7,896 nt of DNA, taken from positions 1-7,896 of the forward strand of contig CAJYRH010000280.1 in NCBI GenBank assembly GCA_913776795.1, given 5' to 3'. This stretch comes from an uncultured Pseudorhodoferax sp. (GTDB lineage Bacteria > Pseudomonadota > Gammaproteobacteria > Burkholderiales > Burkholderiaceae). Position 1 is the stretch's first letter. Each line of letters starts with the position of its first letter. The notes beneath the pieces were generated by a model. It ran no database searches. It was not told the origin of the DNA and worked only from the letters and a program-made list of their open reading frames with translations. This document shows positions 6,227 through 7,896 of the stretch, one piece after another. A program made the translations under genes and the position numbers.

Positions 6227-7896
6227 ATGAGCGACGAACTGAATTTCGGCAGCATCGACACACCACCGCCGCCGTGGAACGCCAAGCGTCCCCTGCGCAT
6301 CGCCATCCTTGGCGACTTCGGCGCCGGCGCGCTGCAGGGCCGGCTGGACAAGGGCGCAGCGCTGGCGCGCCGCAAACCCCTCAAGGTCGAGTTCGACACG
6401 CTGGAAGACGCGCTGGCGCGGCTGGACCTCACGCTCACGCTGCCGCTTGGCGCCGATGGCGCGCCGGTGCAGATCCCCATCACCGAACTCGACTCCTTCC
6501 ACCCCGACGCGCTGTACCGCGAGGTCGAGGTGTTCTCGGCGCTGGCCTCGCTGCGCAAGCGGCTCAATACCGCGTCCAGCTTCGCCGCTGCCGCCGCCGA
6601 GGTGCAGGCCTGGGGTGGCAACGCGGCGCCGAGCGCATCGCGCCTGGCGCGCCAGGGCCGCGCACGCGGCGCCGCGCCGTCGGGCGGTGCGCGGCTGGAC
6701 GACTTCGCACGGCTGACCGGCCGCCCGGGTGTGCAGGCCCAGGCCGACGCCTCGGTCGACGCGCTGCTGCGCCGCATCGTCGGCCCGTTCGTGCAACCGG
6801 CCGCCAGCCCGAACAAGGACGCGCTGGTGGCCACCGTCGATGCCGCGCTGACCGACGCGATGCGCGCCGTGCTCGGCCAGGGCGACTTCCAGAACGCCGA
6901 GTCGCTTTGGCGCGGCGTGGACTTCCTGCTGCGCCGCCTGGAGACCAGCCACGCCCTGCAGGTGCACCTGTTCGACATCAGCGCCGAGGAGTTCGCCGCC
7001 GACCTCAGCGGCACGGACGACCTGGCCGGGTCGGCGCTTTACAAGCTGCTGGTCGAGCAGCCCGCGCAGGAGGCCGACGGCGGCTACGGCTACATCGCAG
7101 GCCTGTACCAGTTCGAGGCCAGCCCGCCGCATGCCGAACTGCTGGGCCGCGCCGCGCGGGTCGCCGCGCACGCCGGCGCGCCCTTCATCACGGCCATCGC
7201 CAGCGACGCCTTCACCGACCGGCGCGAGCCGCCGCACCGGCTCGTGCGCGACGCGTTCGCGGCGCTGCGCGAACTGCCGGAGGCTTCCTGGCTTGCGCTG
7301 ATGGCACCGCACTTCCTGCTGCGCCATCCATACGGCAAGAAGAGCGACCCGATCTCCAGCTTTGCCTTCGAGGAATTCAGCCGTGCTGCCGGACTGCGCG
7401 GCATGCTGTGGGGGCACCCTGCGCTGCTGGCGCTGTGCGTGCTGGGCACGCGCGGCGGCCAGCTGGCCATCGGCGACCTGCCGTTTCACCACTATGTCGA
7501 CGAGGACGGCGACAGCATCGCGCTGCCATGCACCAACCGCCTGGTCAACACGCAGGCCGCCGCCCTGCTGCGCACGTACGGCATCAACGCGGTCATGGCG
7601 CACAAGGGCGAGGCACTGGTGCGCCTGGCCGGCCTGGAGGCCGTCAACGGCGATGGCCTGGCCGCGGGCAGCGGCGCCGCACCGCGCAAGGCGCCGGGCG
7701 ACAGCCGCAGCGCGATCGGCAGCAAGGCCGCCGAGAAGGTCAGCGTGGACTGGTCGCCCGCCAGGCGCGCGGCCGGCACCGTGGCGCTCGGTGCGGCTGC
7801 ACCGCTCGTCACGCCGCCGGCCGACGCATCCGCCGCAGAGCCGTTGGCGCCACAAACCGCCGACGAGACCGGCACGTCGCCAACGGACGAAGCCCT
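6227..7896 (+). CDS. tssC: T6SS contractile sheath protein, TssB-like N-terminus joined to a TssC-like core; 3' end missing
   Basis: Sheath subunit of the T6SS tail, acting in the cytoplasm around the Hcp tube. The frame stays open for 556 codons to the window edge. Residues 22-130 resemble TssB: RPLRIAILGDFG, a basic PLKVEFDTLEDALARL strand/helix, a beta strand, and ITELDSFHPDALYREV (85-100). Residues about 175-475 match TssC: AESLWRGVDFLLRR (224-237), LQVHLFDISAEEF (244-256), GSALYKLLVE (268-277), YGYIAGLYQFE (287-297), the hallmark FLLRHPYGKKSDPI (363-376), MLWGHPALLALCVL (393-406), and a C-terminal PCTNRLVNTQAAALLRTYG (434-452). Canonical T6SSs encode TssB (about 165 aa) and TssC (about 490 aa) separately; here both appear in one chain with a shortened TssC N-terminal part. 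After about 478 an Ala/Pro/Ser-rich tail begins that ordinary TssC lacks. The symbol reflects the stronger TssC match; the protein may be a paralogue rather than the main sheath. Confidence 0.88.
   Translation, partial: MSDELNFGSIDTPPPPWNAKRPLRIAILGDFGAGALQGRLDKGAALARRKPLKVEFDTLEDALARLDLTLTLPLGADGAPVQIPITELDSFHPDALYREVEVFSALASLRKRLNTASSFAAAAAEVQAWGGNAAPSASRLARQGRARGAAPSGGARLDDFARLTGRPGVQAQADASVDALLRRIVGPFVQPAASPNKDALVATVDAALTDAMRAVLGQGDFQNAESLWRGVDFLLRRLETSHALQVHLFDISAEEFAADLSGTDDLAGSALYKLLVEQPAQEADGGYGYIAGLYQFEASPPHAELLGRAARVAAHAGAPFITAIASDAFTDRREPPHRLVRDAFAALRELPEASWLALMAPHFLLRHPYGKKSDPISSFAFEEFSRAAGLRGMLWGHPALLALCVLGTRGGQLAIGDLPFHHYVDEDGDSIALPCTNRLVNTQAAALLRTYGINAVMAHKGEALVRLAGLEAVNGDGLAAGSGAAPRKAPGDSRSAIGSKAAEKVSVDWSPARRAAGTVALGAAAPLVTPPADASAAEPLAPQTADETGTSPTDEA

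Noticed and set aside
5702..7855. Open frame of 717 codons on the minus strand opposite tagF and the sheath gene
   Set aside because: The plus-strand frames here contain unmistakable TagF and TssC motifs, and the minus frame has a shadow-type composition.

Overview
The window is very GC-rich, with C or G in nearly every third codon position. It carries part of a type VI secretion system (T6SS) cluster. The base composition, the style of the TssL, TssM and TagF proteins and the gene order suggest a high-GC beta-proteobacterium of the Burkholderiales (Comamonadaceae-like). That assignment is an inference: no rRNA or other marker gene is present.

Layout from left to right. The 3' part of tssL (DotU domain, one membrane helix, proline linker, OmpA-type peptidoglycan-binding domain) ends at 893. 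After 10 bases comes a complete tssM (IcmF, 1189 aa, 904-4473) with its own Shine-Dalgarno. A complete gene then lies on the opposite strand (5510-4497). It encodes a 337-aa, almost uncharged, Ala/Leu-rich protein of unknown function and converges on tssM. Twenty-nine bases beyond its start codon, tagF (5540-6199) resumes on the plus strand. After 27 bases follows an incomplete gene (6227 to the window end) for a contractile-sheath protein in which a TssB-like N-terminus and a TssC-like core are joined in one chain. It is followed by a disordered-looking Ala/Pro tail that runs off the window.

How the genes fit together. TssL and TssM form the inner-membrane part of the T6SS membrane complex. 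TssL here also carries a peptidoglycan anchor. TagF is a post-translational regulator that in studied systems holds T6SS assembly off. The sheath protein belongs to the contractile tail. The minus-strand gene interrupts an otherwise co-directional T6SS operon and is the least explained element. Together with the single-chain TssB/TssC-like sheath protein it is the main point of interest.

The genes are tightly packed. No non-coding stretch exceeds 30 bases, and no RNA genes, CRISPR arrays or insertion sequences were seen.
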